A stretch of DNA of 64,000 nt from Pyricularia pennisetigena (GCF_004337985.1 NC_043744.1:5502325-5566324), one strand, 5' to 3'; positions 35,071 through 46,704 are shown, counted from the first letter of the stretch. The notes: generated by a model from the letters alone, not told the origin. Numbers and translations: made by a program.

Positions 35071-36915
35071 ATGGCTGTCGTTTTGCAATCTGACGACAAC
35101 AGTTATTTCCAGACTGGAGGTCTGAGGAGGTCACATTCACAACCCAAATTCGGTTCACAACATTCCTCGACTCCCTTCCGCCAGTCCACCTCGGCCTCAC
35201 ACATAGCCGACTCATACAGCCACCATATGAAGCACTCGACATCACCCACGTCGGTGGCGATCTTCTCGGATTCGGAAGACGACACAGAATTCTCGTTACC
35301 CAACTATGCAAGCAGCAACAGCGTCGTCACTGGCTACTCTTCCAGCGAACTGGACGACATGGAGGCACCATCAAGTCCAAGGACCGGCGACACGTCCAGC
35401 ATAAACGACGACGACACAACTCCAACGGAGGACTCCTCGCATCCCATTACCCCGTCTGAGCACGCCGATGATGACCTGACTATGAGTCATCGTCCTAAGC
35501 AGCACGTTGATTATCTTTCTCACAACTGGCGAGAGGAGGACATTTGGGAATCCTGGAAGTATGTCGTGGCCAGGCGACAGGAATACGGAAACTCAGCACG
35601 CCTTGAGAATGCTTCTTGGAGGACGTGGATGAAGGCAAAAAACAACTTGCCCACCGTATCTCCGGAATCTGTTAATTGGTGCGTACTTTCGTGGATAGCG
35701 ATTCCCTCTCCCTAATGAAGCTCCAAAAGAGCGCTGTGTCCGTTCTAACTCGGGCACAGGCTCAAGGACTGTGACGTGACATGGTTGTATGGCCCTCTGC
35801 AGATGGCCTCGAGTAGGTCTGACCCGGTCGAGATCTCACGCCGTCAGAGTGAGAGGCCCAAATCGACCACCACGGACAAGAAGCCTATCCTTAAGAAAAG
35901 AAGCATGTCGGAGGTTATGCTGCAGAGGTCGATATCGACGTCCTCTCTGGTCAGACAGGCAGCCGCTGCTGTGCAGGCGCAACAAAAAGAAGGCGTGCTG
36001 AGGCCGTCAGCCCGACCGAGGCTGGAAAGAGCAGCGACGGATTACATTACTTTGCCACTTTCTTCTAGGAATCTTAGCCCAGGAACTGCTGGGTCGAGCC
36101 ACGCCGCCAGCAGTGCCTCGTCTCGACTTGAGTCGCCCTCTGGCGAGAGGAAACACATACATTTCAAAGAGGAGGTCGAGCAGTACATAGCGCTTGATGT
36201 CAGGGGCGACGACGATGATAACCTGGGTCATGTTGATGACAGTGACTCGGAGAACGAAGCACTCATGATGAGGCGTACCAAAATCAAGAAGAAGAGGCCT
36301 ATTCTCCGTAGAACCGGAAGCTCGGGCCAGGCGGAGAAGACAATTGCGCCACTGCCTTCGACGACCCTCAAGTATACGGGCTGTGAGGGGGAGGACGATG
36401 CATCATCGGCTATGAGACATAGTTATCGGAGTCCGACATTGACACCCTCTTCGTCGCAGGAGACTTTGAGGCCAACCAAAAGGGGTGGCGATGAGTACGA
36501 GGACGATGAAGCCTCATGTTCTAAAACCAAGGGGAAGGGAAAGAAATCGACTGGATTTTCCTTCGCATCCGACAGTGAGGACGACGAAAGCGACGATGGA
36601 ATGCCTACCATGGGCAAAGGCAAGGGCAAGCCAGCTCCCGCTGGCTCCGGACTGAAGCGTACCTCATCGTCCGGTGGCCTCACGAAGCGAACATCTTCAT
36701 CAACCAACCTCGCTGCCGCCGCATCCTCCATGTCCGAATCGACAAGCAGCACTGGAGGCATGCGACGGACAGAATCCGGTATGTTAATGCCCTATGAGGA
36801 AGGGGACGACTCATGGGCGGCCCGGGATGGTGGAATTGTCGGACGGGTCATTGATACGTACAACACAGCACGAGATATTGCGCATGTCATTTGGAACGTT
36901 GGTTGGACAAAGTAG
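35071..36915 (+). CDS. reg1: Reg1-like protein phosphatase 1 regulatory subunit
   Basis: Two exons are inferred: 35071-35678 and 35760-36915, giving 587 residues. Reg1-type proteins direct the PP1 catalytic subunit to Snf1 kinase and other targets in glucose repression. The conserved block near residues 150-215 is clear: HVDYLSHNWREEDIWESWKY, then NSARLENASWRTWMKAKNNL and ESVNWLKDCDVTWLYGPLQ, with the intron falling inside the NW/LKD codon. A PP1-docking motif of the RVxF class, KHIHF, lies at residues 334-338, followed by KEEVEQYIAL as in known Reg1 homologues. The rest is low complexity: Ser-rich and acidic stretches (DDDDNLGHVDDSDSENE), repeated KGKGK, and TSS repeats, with a final conserved-looking GIVGRVIDTYNTARDIAHVIWNVGW-type tail. 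The start is the first ATG of the open frame. Strong family call. Confidence 0.88.
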
Positions 36916-38768
36916 CCTTTTTTGTCTATTACTGAGAGCGAAGCGGGCGGTGCGCATTGCAAGGAGATTGTATTGGTTGCAAGGCTTGATTCTAATATCG
37001 GCCCGGCCAACTGTCGGGAACTTGCTTCCGAGGACGAGCTCCAACCGGCATCTATGCATGGCTGGCATATCACCCATTACAACATTTCAGTACCAGCAGC
37101 AAAGAAGCGAGGCCACTCTGGATGGGAATCTTGTCACGCAGGAACTGTACCAGGGGGCAGTGTGACCTCGATTGAAGATGCGAATTGAGCATCTATTCGC
37201 ACACGAACATTCTTTAGGACGTCTGTCTTGGTAGACTTCAAAATCGTTAATCGGCCTCAAGTCGGCATCCCCGCTCGGATCTACCCTCTGGAAGGACATA
37301 GCATTCACGAATGCTCCTGTCGGCGACGAAAAACCATGTACGTGGCTTGTGTCAGGTCACACCAAGCCATGGTATCGACAAGCTCACGTACCAATTTGAA
37401 CAATCTCTGAGCGATTGCGTGTTATTGCTCTACGAAGCATCACAACATGATTCATAATCGACCCCGACGAGGTCATTCAGCAAGCGAGCGACCTCCGTCT
37501 GTATGTTTTTTGTTTTATTATAATCGTGGGACGGATCCTTCATTCAAGCCTAGGGGGCATGGCTGCGGTGTTCCGGTCTTTTTTTCCTCTTTTGAGAAGT
37601 TGTCAACATGATCAACTGTTTGTCTTTTTTCAACCATATTTTTTATGGGCAACTAATGTTTCAGCCCTCACATTGTCTGTCATTTCCAAGACTTGTTGCG
37701 GAGGGCTTTCCATTTCAGGCGTTTCTTGTTCGGTTCTCGAGGGACGTGCAATACCCATTCCTATGCACAGGCACAATCAACGACCAAAGGTACCTGGGCG
37801 TCAGATGCATACAAAAAAAAGTTTCTGTTTCTTCTGCTTTTGTTTTGGGACTACGGGTTAAAAGTCACGGGGTATGTCTATTTCATTGGAATTTCTTCTT
37901 GTGCCGTCGGTTCGCCCTTTTGGGCAATATGTGGGCGTTTTGAGGATTTATAGAGAACAAGCGTTGAGTAGTAATATGGGAGGTTGCTACGGAGAAGCGG
38001 GCGAGCGATCGATCGGGAGACTGAGGAACATGAACAGTTGAATGGCGGAGCGGAAAGCGTGTATCTAGCAAAGATGAACATGAAAGCTGGTGAAGTAGCC
38101 GAGTTCCGAATTCGTACTATTGAGTGAAGAAGTAGAAGACCACTAACTGTGTATCTCCTTGTGTATCGTGGACAAGGACTCTGTCAGTGTTTGCCCAATG
38201 ATATGCCAAATTGCGGCACAAAATCACTGCATCTCAATGTACAATGAATAAAACGAGTATGTGCTCTTACTACACAACTCGACACTCCACTAAACTACGC
38301 TTGGACAAAACTTGAGGTGCTTCAAACGGATAAGTATACATCTTGTTCTCTTGGATTACAAGTCGCAAGTCTCCCTCTCGTAGGGTTACCTGACGTGGTA
38401 CAGGGTAAGTAAAATTTATGACATATGTCGGCCTCGTGCAAGCCCCTCGTTGCTGGGCGATAAGATAACAGGAAAAAAAAAGTTGGCGGAGTGAACTGCA
38501 ACAAGGTCTCTCTATCGCGACGGGTGGATTGATGTTAGGCCTTCAGTGTATTTTTGGCTTAATACTGACGGACAAGAGCACAAGAACCTCCAAGAAACTC
38601 TGCTATATCCAGAGTAACTACAAAATAAGAGGAAAACAGGAAAGACCAGCTTAAAACTAACTACGACGGCGGCACCCCTCCGTGGGCCGCCCCGCGCCGA
38701 GAGATCAAGAGAGAAATCAAGAAGCAACGAGTAAATCCAATAACGAAAAAAAAAAAGAAAAAAGAGCC
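36916..38768. other. Intergenic region reg1-like gene to acl4
   Basis: About 1.85 kb without a supportable gene. The left part is the reg1 3' UTR. The last 200 nt carry an AAAAAAAAAAGAAAAAAGAG leader just before the acl4 ATG. Short frames on both strands show no features. Confidence 0.55.
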
Positions 38769-39995
38769 ATGGCGCCGACGAGACCACATAACAAGAAGGC
38801 GCGCAGCCGGCAAAAAAACAGAAGCGGCGCCGCAGCCAACGGCGCTAACAACGCGCGGCGGGCTAAGCAGCTGCTGGCGGAGGCGACGGCGCTCCTGGAG
38901 CAGGGAGACGTGACGTCGGCGCTGCGGGTGGCCAAGGACGCAGTCGAGACGGCACCAGAGCGGCTCGAGGCCGAAGCGCGCACGCTCTTGGGCGAGGTCC
39001 TGCTCGAGGTTGGCGACAGCGATGCCGCCAGGACGCAGCTCCTCCAAGCCGCCGAGGTGGACGTCGAAGAGGACGCGGGCGAGTGGTGGGATGCGCTGAT
39101 CCAGGGCGGCAGTGGCGCGGGCGCGGCAGGCGGGATCAACTTGGGTGCCAGGGCCGAGAAGTACCTCTGGCTCGCGCAGCTGAGCGAGGACGGCGGCGCG
39201 GACTCGGTCAGGTGGCTGGAGCGCGGCGCCGGAGTGCTGCGGGCCGCGCTGGCGAGCGTGGAGGAGCGGGGCGGGCGGGCGGCGGGGCTGACGGACGCGC
39301 AAAAGACACTGATCGACGAGGCGAGGAGGGACCTGAACAGGCGGCTGAGCAGCGCGCTCTGCGCCGTGGCCGAGGTCTACATGACGGACCTGAGCTGGGA
39401 GGCGGACGCGGAGCAGCGGTGCGAGGCGCTCATCACCGAGGCAACCATGCTGGCGCCAGACCTGGCGGACGCCTGGCAGACGGTGGCCAACGTCCGGATA
39501 TCGCAGGGCAAGCCGGACGAGGCACGCACGGCGCTGACGCGGAGCATGGACCCCTGGTGGTCGGGCGAGGACGACGCAGCCGTGCCGCCGTTCCCTACGA
39601 GAGTCAGCCTCGTCAGGCTGCTGCTCGAAGTCGAGTGGGAGGACAGGGCTATTGAGGTCGCGGAGCGGCTGATCAAGGAGGACGATTCGAGCGTCGAGGT
39701 GCTGTACCTCGGCGGCTTTGGCCAGTTCCTGATCGGGGAGAAGCTCAAGGCCGCCACCGCCGCCAAGGACGACTGGAAGACCATCTGGGCGTCGGCTAGG
39801 CGGTGGCTGAAGCAGTGCTTGACGCTATTTGCCGCACAAGAATACGAGGACGATCGGCTAGGCCAGCATGCCCAGGAGTTGCTAGGCACGCTCAACAAAG
39901 AATTGGGAGAGGCGGCAGATGATGACGACGACGATGACGATGGCTGGGAGGACGATGATGACGAGGAGGGAGACGGAGACAAGGTCATGGGCTGA
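38769..39995 (+). CDS. acl4: Acl4-type TPR chaperone for ribosomal protein Rpl4
   Basis: A single exon of 408 residues. Acl4 binds newly made Rpl4 (uL4) and escorts it to the nucleus for assembly into 60S pre-ribosomes. The sequence has a basic N terminus (NKKARSRQKN), then TPR-like helical repeats: ARRAKQLLAEATALLEQGD with TSALRVAKDAVETAPE, LLGEVLLEVGDSDAARTQLL, DAWQTVANVRISQGKPDEAR and VEVLYLGGFGQFLIGEK. It ends in a strongly acidic tail of Asp/Glu runs, typical of chaperones that shield basic ribosomal proteins. The chosen ATG has a purine at -3 (GAGCCATGG); the frame is open 29 codons further upstream but without a better start. Convergent with the RWD gene; close to another ribosome assembly gene, puf6. 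Confidence 0.85.
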   Translation: MAPTRPHNKKARSRQKNRSGAAANGANNARRAKQLLAEATALLEQGDVTSALRVAKDAVETAPERLEAEARTLLGEVLLEVGDSDAARTQLLQAAEVDVEEDAGEWWDALIQGGSGAGAAGGINLGARAEKYLWLAQLSEDGGADSVRWLERGAGVLRAALASVEERGGRAAGLTDAQKTLIDEARRDLNRRLSSALCAVAEVYMTDLSWEADAEQRCEALITEATMLAPDLADAWQTVANVRISQGKPDEARTALTRSMDPWWSGEDDAAVPPFPTRVSLVRLLLEVEWEDRAIEVAERLIKEDDSSVEVLYLGGFGQFLIGEKLKAATAAKDDWKTIWASARRWLKQCLTLFAAQEYEDDRLGQHAQELLGTLNKELGEAADDDDDDDDGWEDDDDEEGDGDKVMG

Positions 39996-40340
39996 GATAA
40001 GAGTCGCCTAGCTGCCCAATTCTATGGACATTTAACATTAGGGTCTTGGAATTTCTTGCCCATAATCGACCTTACCGAGGGAATGGAGAAATCGCTTCGC
40101 GTTTGGAGTTTCAGGGAGGGTAAAAGAAAAGGGCGGACTAAGCGGCCGTCGTTGCGTATGAGCAGCCCATAATAGACAAATAGGGGCCAAACAAATACTT
40201 GTGATGGCTACCAGATTTGAGCGTCATGAGTGTTCTGACAAATACAAAAAGGACACAGCTGAAATCATATCAGGCCCCAACCCAAAACGCCTTTTCTACA
40301 TGCAATTCCTACTAGAAACAGTCTCCCCGACATTCCTCCG
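39996..40340. other. Convergent spacer between acl4 and the RWD gene
   Basis: The 345 nt hold both 3' UTRs. Nothing else is seen. Confidence 0.5.
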
Positions 40341-41129
40341 TCATGCGGCGACCTTGAGCTTCTCCACCTCGGCCGTGGGCGCATCGTCGTCATCATCGTC
40401 CTCGACAACCTTGCCCATCAAGCCTTGCTGCCACAGCTGCTTCCCGGTCAGCTTTACGGGCTCCTTGATCTTTTGCTTCTTGAGCTCGGCCAACCTCTCC
40501 TCCTCCTCGCGCAGCCTCTGCTCCTCCATCTCCTTGAGGAACCCTGCCCTCCAGCGCATGAAGGACTCGGGGTTGACGGGCTCGCCCTGGAACTTTTTGT
40601 TCTCCTCGCGCTCGGCCTCCAGCGCCGCCTCCTCCTGCTCGCGGGCCTTGGCCTCGCGCCGGTCGACCACGAGCTGCTCCGCCGCCTCCTTGAGCGCCGA
40701 CACCACCGTGAACACCATGGCCATGCCGAGGTTCTCGTTGATGGTCTCCTCGACCCCCGCCAGGAGTTGCGCCTTGTCTTCGGCCACGTTGAAGTAGGGG
40801 TGCGTCGAGGTGTTGTTTTGCGGCGCCGCGAGGTCGAGCCTCGGAGCCACGTCTGGGTACGCCTCTGGGTACTGGACCGTCAAGAGCATCACGGGCGGTT
40901 CAGACTCGGTGTCGTCTTCGGGGATGTCGAGGGTTATTGAGATGCGGAACTCGTTTTCGGTTATGTCTGTAGATGTGCGGAGAGATGGGCTTTGCTGTCA
41001 GCGCATCCTTTCTTTTTGAAGTGCTCTCAAAGTCGGCACCTTGCTATGGACGGGGAGCTTACCTGTGATTTCATCGGGAAAAATTGACTCGAGGACTTCC
41101 CTCTCTTCTATTTGGTCTTCGCGCCCCAT
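40341..41129 (-). CDS. gir2: RWD-domain protein, Gir2/RWDD1 type
   Basis: Two exons are inferred: 41129-41063 and 40966-40341, giving 230 residues. The N-terminal RWD domain (about residues 3-115) is recognisable from EEREVLESIFPDEIT, ENEFRISITLDIPE and the signature YPEAYPDVAP. The rest is a charged helix (REEEERLAELKKQKIKEP), then the KLTGKQLWQQGL motif found in RWDD1/Gir2 proteins and an acidic EDDDDDD stretch. In yeast, Gir2 binds Gcn1 through its RWD domain and the Rbg2 GTPase through its tail, linking stalled or starved ribosomes to translation control; the same role is inferred. The 96-nt intron joins in phase 1. It is divergent from puf6 across 413 nt, suggesting shared promoter DNA. 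Confidence 0.86.
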
Positions 41130-41542
41130 TGTGGTTGTTGTGTATGTAGCTGTGCTGCTTCAATATCCAAGTCTATCGATTGCTTGTATTTGAATTTGCG
41201 CATACACTATCGTAGCTGTCACGAGGGTGTCCGTCTATTTGCAACCTCCCCCCGACGTCAATGTCAATAGCTCTCCGCGCGCGGTGCCAACGCGAGGGGC
41301 AGCCAATGGCGGGGCAGTGGGGTCGCAGAGATCCAATTCTCTTTCACCGCCCACTATAATGGGAAAGGGTCTGTTCTTATCGCGGTTGCCGATAACAAAA
41401 AAAATTCCTAGGTTGCTTTGCGACCCTTTTGAATTGGCGCTCGGGATTTGGGAGCGACAGTGGAAGGAAAAGACGGAAGAAAAGGTACTCAGGCAAAAAA
41501 AAAAGGTCGGCTCTGAGGCTTCTCGATACCCCCACAAACAAA
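41130..41542. promoter_or_regulatory. Divergent promoter region of the RWD gene and puf6
   Basis: The 413 nt between opposed starts must contain both promoters. GCGCGCGGTGCCAACGCGAGG near 41275 is a GC-rich patch; no TATA box can be assigned. Confidence 0.5.
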
Positions 41543-43799
41543 ATGGCCACCAAAAGCGTAAAGCTGGGCGACAAGAGGAAAAGCTCCTCGTCCGACAAGC
41601 CCCCCAAGGCGGAGAAGCCTGCGAAAAAGGCGCGGTCGGACAAGGAGACTTCGGCACCGGCCAAGCAGCGGATTACATCGAGCAGAAAGGCATTTGAAGC
41701 TGAGGGCGACTTGTCGGATGAGGATGACTTTGACGGGTTGTCATCGGAGGATGAGGAAGATGGTGGTGCCGATTTGAAGTCGGAAGATGACCACAAGCAC
41801 AAGAAGCCCAAGCTGAGCTCAGGGACTTCTGACGGCAAAACCTTTGAACGCGGTAGGTTGTGATGTGTTGCGACGACCTATGTGCAGATTGTGAAGGGCC
41901 CCGCCAGTGACTATCATACTAACGCTTTGTCCAGGTCAAACTTCGAGAGAATCACATGCGCTCCAGAAGCAACTCGCCCAAGAGCGCAAGGCCGCCAAGC
42001 CCCTGGCCGACGAACTCGCCCGCACCAAGAAGCTCTGGGAGCGGCTGCGACGCAAATCACACGTGCCCAAGGAGGAGCGCCAGGGCCTCGTCGACGAGCT
42101 CTTCACCATCGTCACCGGGCGCATCCGGGACTTTGTGCTCAAGCACGATGCCGTGCGCGCCGTGCAGACGGCCATCAAGTACGCCACCATGGCCCAGCGG
42201 CGAGAGATTGCGCAGGAGCTCAAGGGAACCTTTGCACAGCTGGCCGAGAGCAGGTACGCCAAGTTCCTGATCGGCAAGCTGCTCGGTCACCAGGACGACG
42301 AGGTTCGGGATCTCATCGTCCCTGAGTTCTACGGCAAGGTCAAGAAGCTCATCAACCACCCCGAGGCCTCGTGGATTCTCGACGACATATATCGAGGTGT
42401 GGCCACGAAGGAGCAGAAGGATGTCCTTTTGAGGGAATGGTACGGTACCGAGTTTGCTCTGTTCAAGCCTGAAAATGGAGAGGCCGTCACAGCAGATCTG
42501 TCCAAGATTTTGAAGAACGAGCCGAGCAAGCGAGGGCCGATCCTCAAGTACCTCATTGGTATGATCAACAATCTGATCCAGAAGCAGATGACGGGCTTTA
42601 CCATGCTCCACGACGCCATGCTGCAGTACTTTCTCTGTGTTCCGCCCGACACGGAGGAGCACAAGGAGTTTGTCGAGATTATCAAGGCCGACGACAATGG
42701 CGATCTGCTCAAGAACTTGGCATTCACCAGGTCTGGAGCCAGGCTCGTGTGTCTGCTTCTGGCATATGGCGGTGCCAAGGACAGGAAACAGATCCTCAAG
42801 ACCTACAAGGACACCTTTGAGCTCATGTGCGGCGACAGGAATGCCCACGCCGTCATATTAACCGCGTTCGACGTCATCGACGATACCGTCTTGACGACCA
42901 AATCCATACTCCCCGAGATACTGGGCAAGAGTGAGGAGAAAGAGGCAGAAAACGTGTTTTTCTGTGTCAACAACCCAAATGCCAGGATCGTACTTCGCTA
43001 CCCATTCGAGGGCACTTCCAAGTCGCTGTTCCCCCCAAGTCACTGGTCGGACCTGGCTCTGCTGAAGGAGGTGCACGGCATTCGCAAAAACACGTCCAAG
43101 AAGGACCCCGAAGTCCGTCGCAAGGAGATCGTTGCGGCAATGTCACCTGCTCTTTTGAGGGTCATCGCATCGTCTGCAAAAGACCTAATGTCCACATCGT
43201 TTGGATGCCAAATGATTACCGAGGTTCTCTTGTCTGCCGTTGGTGACAAGACGCAGGCGCTCAGTGCGGTGGCGGCGACGGCGGAGGGAGACCCCAACCA
43301 AGAACCCGAGGAGAACCCCGACAGCCTCGCACCGCCGAGGCCACACCCCGCTCGTGACCCGTTTGCCGCCAGGATGTACAAGACTCTGGTGTCGGGTGGC
43401 CACTACGACAAAGCCTCTGGAAAGGTCAAGGCCGCGGACCCGCCGTTGAACTTTGCCAACACTCTGTACGACGTGATTAAGAGCCATATCGTTGGGTGGG
43501 CGACGGGTCCCGGGTCGTTTGTGCCCGTGGGCCTGTTGGAGGCCGAGGATTTCGAGCCGCACAAGGCGGAGCTGGTCAAGACGCTCAAGAAGAACAAGAA
43601 GCTTCTGGAGAAGGCCTCGGTAGAAGAGACGGCCGAGCAAAAGGCCAAGAGGGAGGCGTTGGCTGCAGTCGATTCGGAGGAGGGGCAGGAGGTGGACAAG
43701 GCGGCGGCCAGGAAAGGGAGGAAGGATAAGAGGAAAGGTGCCAAAAAGGAATTGCTTATTGGGAATGCGGGTGCCAAGATTTTGTTGGAAAAGCTCTAG
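41543..43799 (+). CDS. puf6: Pumilio-family ribosome biogenesis factor Puf6 (PUM3-like)
   Basis: Two exons are inferred: 41543-41852 and 41935-43799, giving 724 residues. Puf6/PUM3 proteins are nucleolar RNA-binding factors of 60S subunit assembly; yeast Puf6 also represses ASH1 mRNA translation. The N-terminal 110 residues are Lys/Ser-rich with an acidic patch (DLSDEDDFDGLSSEDEED), fitting a nucleolar targeting tail. From about residue 110 come helical PUM repeats: KLWERLRRKSHVPKEER, LKHDAVRAVQTAIKYA, RYAKFLIGKLLGH, NHPEASWILDDIYRG, TRSGARLVCLLLAYG. The CPL domain follows (DDTVLTTKSILPEIL, RIVLRYPFEGTSKSLFPP, STSFGCQMITEVLLSAVGDK). The C terminus is Lys-rich and ends in GAKILLEKL, a family mark. 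The 82-nt intron has a TACTAAC branch and keeps phase 1. Confidence 0.93.
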
Positions 43800-44243
43800 A
43801 GAGGTTGTTCATGTCTTTTTTTATGAGCGTGCATAGGTAACTCTTTGAAGATTTTGCACAAGTATGAAGTAATATCTCCAGGGGTGGCTTTTCAATGCAA
43901 CAACGGGGTGCGGTATCTTGATGTTTGCATGCCAGCTATATTGCAAGCGATCTAATGTCAATATTGATCTTGTTTTTCCCAGTGTTAGGAGGGTCTTGGT
44001 GTGGTGTAATGTCTTTGGGTTGAAGATTTCCATGTGGCCACTTCTGCTCCTTTCCCAACAGTTTGTCGGCTTCCTAGGTATCTGTCTGACTCGAAATTCA
44101 GGAGATGACTTTTTCGAGCGTTCAATCTTTCATTTGATGCTAAACAATTGTTGTTTTTGCCAAAGTATAATATTTTGGGTATTTTGTAGTGATAATGAAT
44201 ATGCATATAACAATATTCTTGTACAACGACAGGTTCTTTTTTC

Positions 44244-44244
<1 letters not shown>

Positions 44245-44279
<35 letters not shown>

Positions 44280-44280
44280 T
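44245..44280. repeat. (CTTT)9 microsatellite
   Basis: Nine perfect CTTT copies in the 3' flank of puf6, followed by TTT and CTCTCT. Likely length-variable between strains. Confidence 0.85.
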
Positions 44281-45675
44281 TTTCTCTCTGATATTATCAG
44301 ACACATTTAACCAAACCGAATGGGTCTCATCTACTTGCCCGTTCTTTACACAAGTATGCTGCCGGCATAGATATATACTTTGGAATGCTCTCATCCAGCT
44401 ATGTTTGGTCTATGTTTGAGCAGTCCGGAAGATGACGGAGAAGAATAGAGACTGGGCAGCCGAGTCTTTCTAACGTGCCACTTTCGGCGCTCCAATTATT
44501 CTGCTAACCGATCTTTGATCTGATTGTGCTTTATTTTTAACATGTTTTGTTACTTTGCACAAGGCCGAGGCCGTAGCTGCAAGCGGTTGCTGCTTCTATC
44601 ACGTTTGTCAAGCAGGTTTTTTTTCTTTTCACCATTTACTTCGACAACGAGCTTTTCTGATCCAACTTGTCGTAGCAAGAAAGATGATACAGGATAATTC
44701 ATTTGCCCTTTTAAATTCTGAGCAAAGACGGAGAATGTCTCAAAAGACTGCGCTCAAAGTGTATGCTACGCGACGCTCAAAATATCTCAACAGTGTTGCT
44801 CCAACTGGCCTGTTTATCTAGACTTTCCACCTTTAGAAGCTATCAAAGGGGGTTTTTGGTTGGGAGCTGAATGGTGGTTCACTTGAAGATTTTATCCATC
44901 GTAATCGGGCCGCCGGGGCTACACGCTCACAGGCATGTCTGAACTGATACGGTACACTCGGCACGTCATCTCACGGCACAAAGTCCCCTAGAAAGTAATG
45001 ACCCGTAAGCTGGGATGTATAAAGGGACAACGCGAGCAACATAGAGCGCGTATAACACTTTTTTAAATTAGAGTGCCAAGTTGGTGAACTTCGGGGCACA
45101 CAACTTGAGCAGTGACACGACCGACTTCTCCTCCCCATGATATAATTACTGCTAGTACTTTAGACTCCTCTCTGGTATGGGTTCGGCCGAGATCAAGAGG
45201 TCAAGGGCAAAAAGCGCTTTGGCGCCAGCAAATGTATACAGTTTGTAGATGGCCGGCCATTCAAATGCGTGGAGAAGCTCATTTCCATGACGGCATCTAC
45301 TTACCCGCCCCTATAAGTCATGGTCGGCGCACAGGAGCAGCACGCCCGAGAGACTCGACATTTTCGCAACTATGATTACACCAAAACTTGCACTAGATAT
45401 AATGAGCACATTTTGTATTTTCCGTACAAAGAAATGACCAGGAAAGGGGAATTAGAGAGAAAGGAAAGCCTTGGTTTGTTGGAGTTGTTTTCTAGATCTC
45501 CCTATCATTGGGCTTTTAAGCGTATACCAAGTTTTTTCTGATAGAGAAGTGGCGGATGTGCAATCCAGTCTCCCAGTCCGACATGACATCTTGATGAAAA
45601 TAATCTAGTTCTGACGGTGACCTGCAAGCATTAGTGTTGGGCAACATAATCAGTTTGCCACGAACTGCAAGAATT

Positions 45676-45677
<2 letters not shown>

Positions 45678-45717
<40 letters not shown>
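45678..45717. repeat. Poly(T) homopolymer, 40 nt
   Basis: Uninterrupted T40 on the plus strand, the longest homopolymer in the window. It could be a slippage tract or, read from the other strand, the poly(A) end of an old retroposed sequence; no attached element was recognised. Confidence 0.85.
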
Positions 45718-45720
<3 letters not shown>

Positions 45721-46386
45721 CTCGAGGTTGGTAATGCAAGCATCATGCATATCCCAAGTGATCCCGGCCAAATAGGATGGAATAAACACTACAAAACTAG
45801 ACCTTGCTCCCTCATCTATCTCCCTTCTTTGTTTCTCTCATCGCATAGCAGACACAAGCAAACACATCTCAGCAACACCAGACAACTATCAGCCTCACTT
45901 GACATCCATCTCGCACTATCTTTTGAGCCACATATTGTCCAGACACATACATACGCATCAGCCTATTTTCGCTTCGAAGATCTATCAAGACCACTGCCCC
46001 TTCCTCTCCATTTCTTTCGCTTGTAAGTGTTGTCCTATTTGTTGTAACAGACAAGACTTTCACCATTCGAGAAAGACCAACTTGTCAACATCGACTCTAT
46101 TTCTTTGGTCTCTGTTGTCCCTTCTTCAAGTCACACATAGTACAGCAACCACATATCCTCTTCACTCTCACATAACAGTCAGCTCATCGCCGCTGCCAGA
46201 AAGCCTTCAACCTGCAAACAAGTTCCACACTCCCGACACCAACCAACCACCACAATAAAACTGGCTACCTTGTCATCTCTCTCATAGTACTTACACCCAC
46301 CATCCTGGCATACCGACAAACAAAACGCCTGGCTAACCTGAGAATCACGCTGAAAAAAAAAACAGTTAAAACGCAAATCCGACAAG

Positions 46387-46704
46387 ATGGGCTGCTGCTT
46401 CTCGAGCGGAAAGGTGACGATCCCCACGGAGAAAACGATGGGGGGAGAGGGCCGCGAGGTCCGGGCTCGACACTGGCTCGAGCCCCAGTACGACGGCCGC
46501 GACCCCGAGGCCACGTACGCCGAGTTCCTGGAGCGGTTCGACGACGAGCAGGACGAGCGCTCCCGCCAGATGGAGATCAGGGACGGGCCGCGCTGGAAGA
46601 CGTACCCGAACGGGGAGCGGCAGTACATCAACCGCACCCAGCCGAGGATCCGAGTCCGGCAGACTTATAAGAGCGAGGACTCGAGGATGAAGACGTACGA
46701 CTAG
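46387..46704 (+). CDS. Small MGCC protein with predicted N-terminal acylation (1)
   Basis: A 105-residue single-exon frame. It begins MGCCFSSGK: Gly2 with Ser6 fits the N-myristoylation pattern MGxxxS, and Cys3/Cys4 are placed for palmitoylation, so a dually acylated, membrane-bound protein is expected. Animal LAMTOR1 starts in a very similar way, but nothing else here resembles it. The rest is hydrophilic and charged, with an acidic FLERFDDEQDERS segment and a basic C-terminal part (RTQPRIRVRQTYKSEDSRMK). It lacks a membrane segment and a signal peptide. Codon third positions are GC-rich, in contrast with the AT-rich flanks, which supports real coding. A second MGCC gene lies 1.7 kb downstream on the same strand. 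No known family recognised. Confidence 0.75.
   Translation: MGCCFSSGKVTIPTEKTMGGEGREVRARHWLEPQYDGRDPEATYAEFLERFDDEQDERSRQMEIRDGPRWKTYPNGERQYINRTQPRIRVRQTYKSEDSRMKTYD

Larger units (their letters stand above)
43800..46386. other. Intergenic region puf6 to first MGCC gene
   Basis: About 2.6 kb without a supportable gene. It holds a (CTTT)9 tract, a T40 run and an AT-rich puf6 3' flank. From about 45800 the plus strand becomes CT/CA-rich, marking the promoter or leader of the downstream gene; GTAAGT at 46023 and an acceptor-like AAACAG near 46364 could bound a leader intron, which is not proven. Confidence 0.5.

Noticed and set aside
38682..38768. Upstream extension of acl4 from 38682
   Set aside because: No better start codon, and the translation is a leader-type Lys/Glu/Asn run; the ATG at 38769 has good context.
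46023..46050. GTAAGT...AACAG in the MGCC gene 1 leader as an intron
   Set aside because: Only 28 nt, too short for spliceosomal splicing; a longer leader intron remains possible but unproven.
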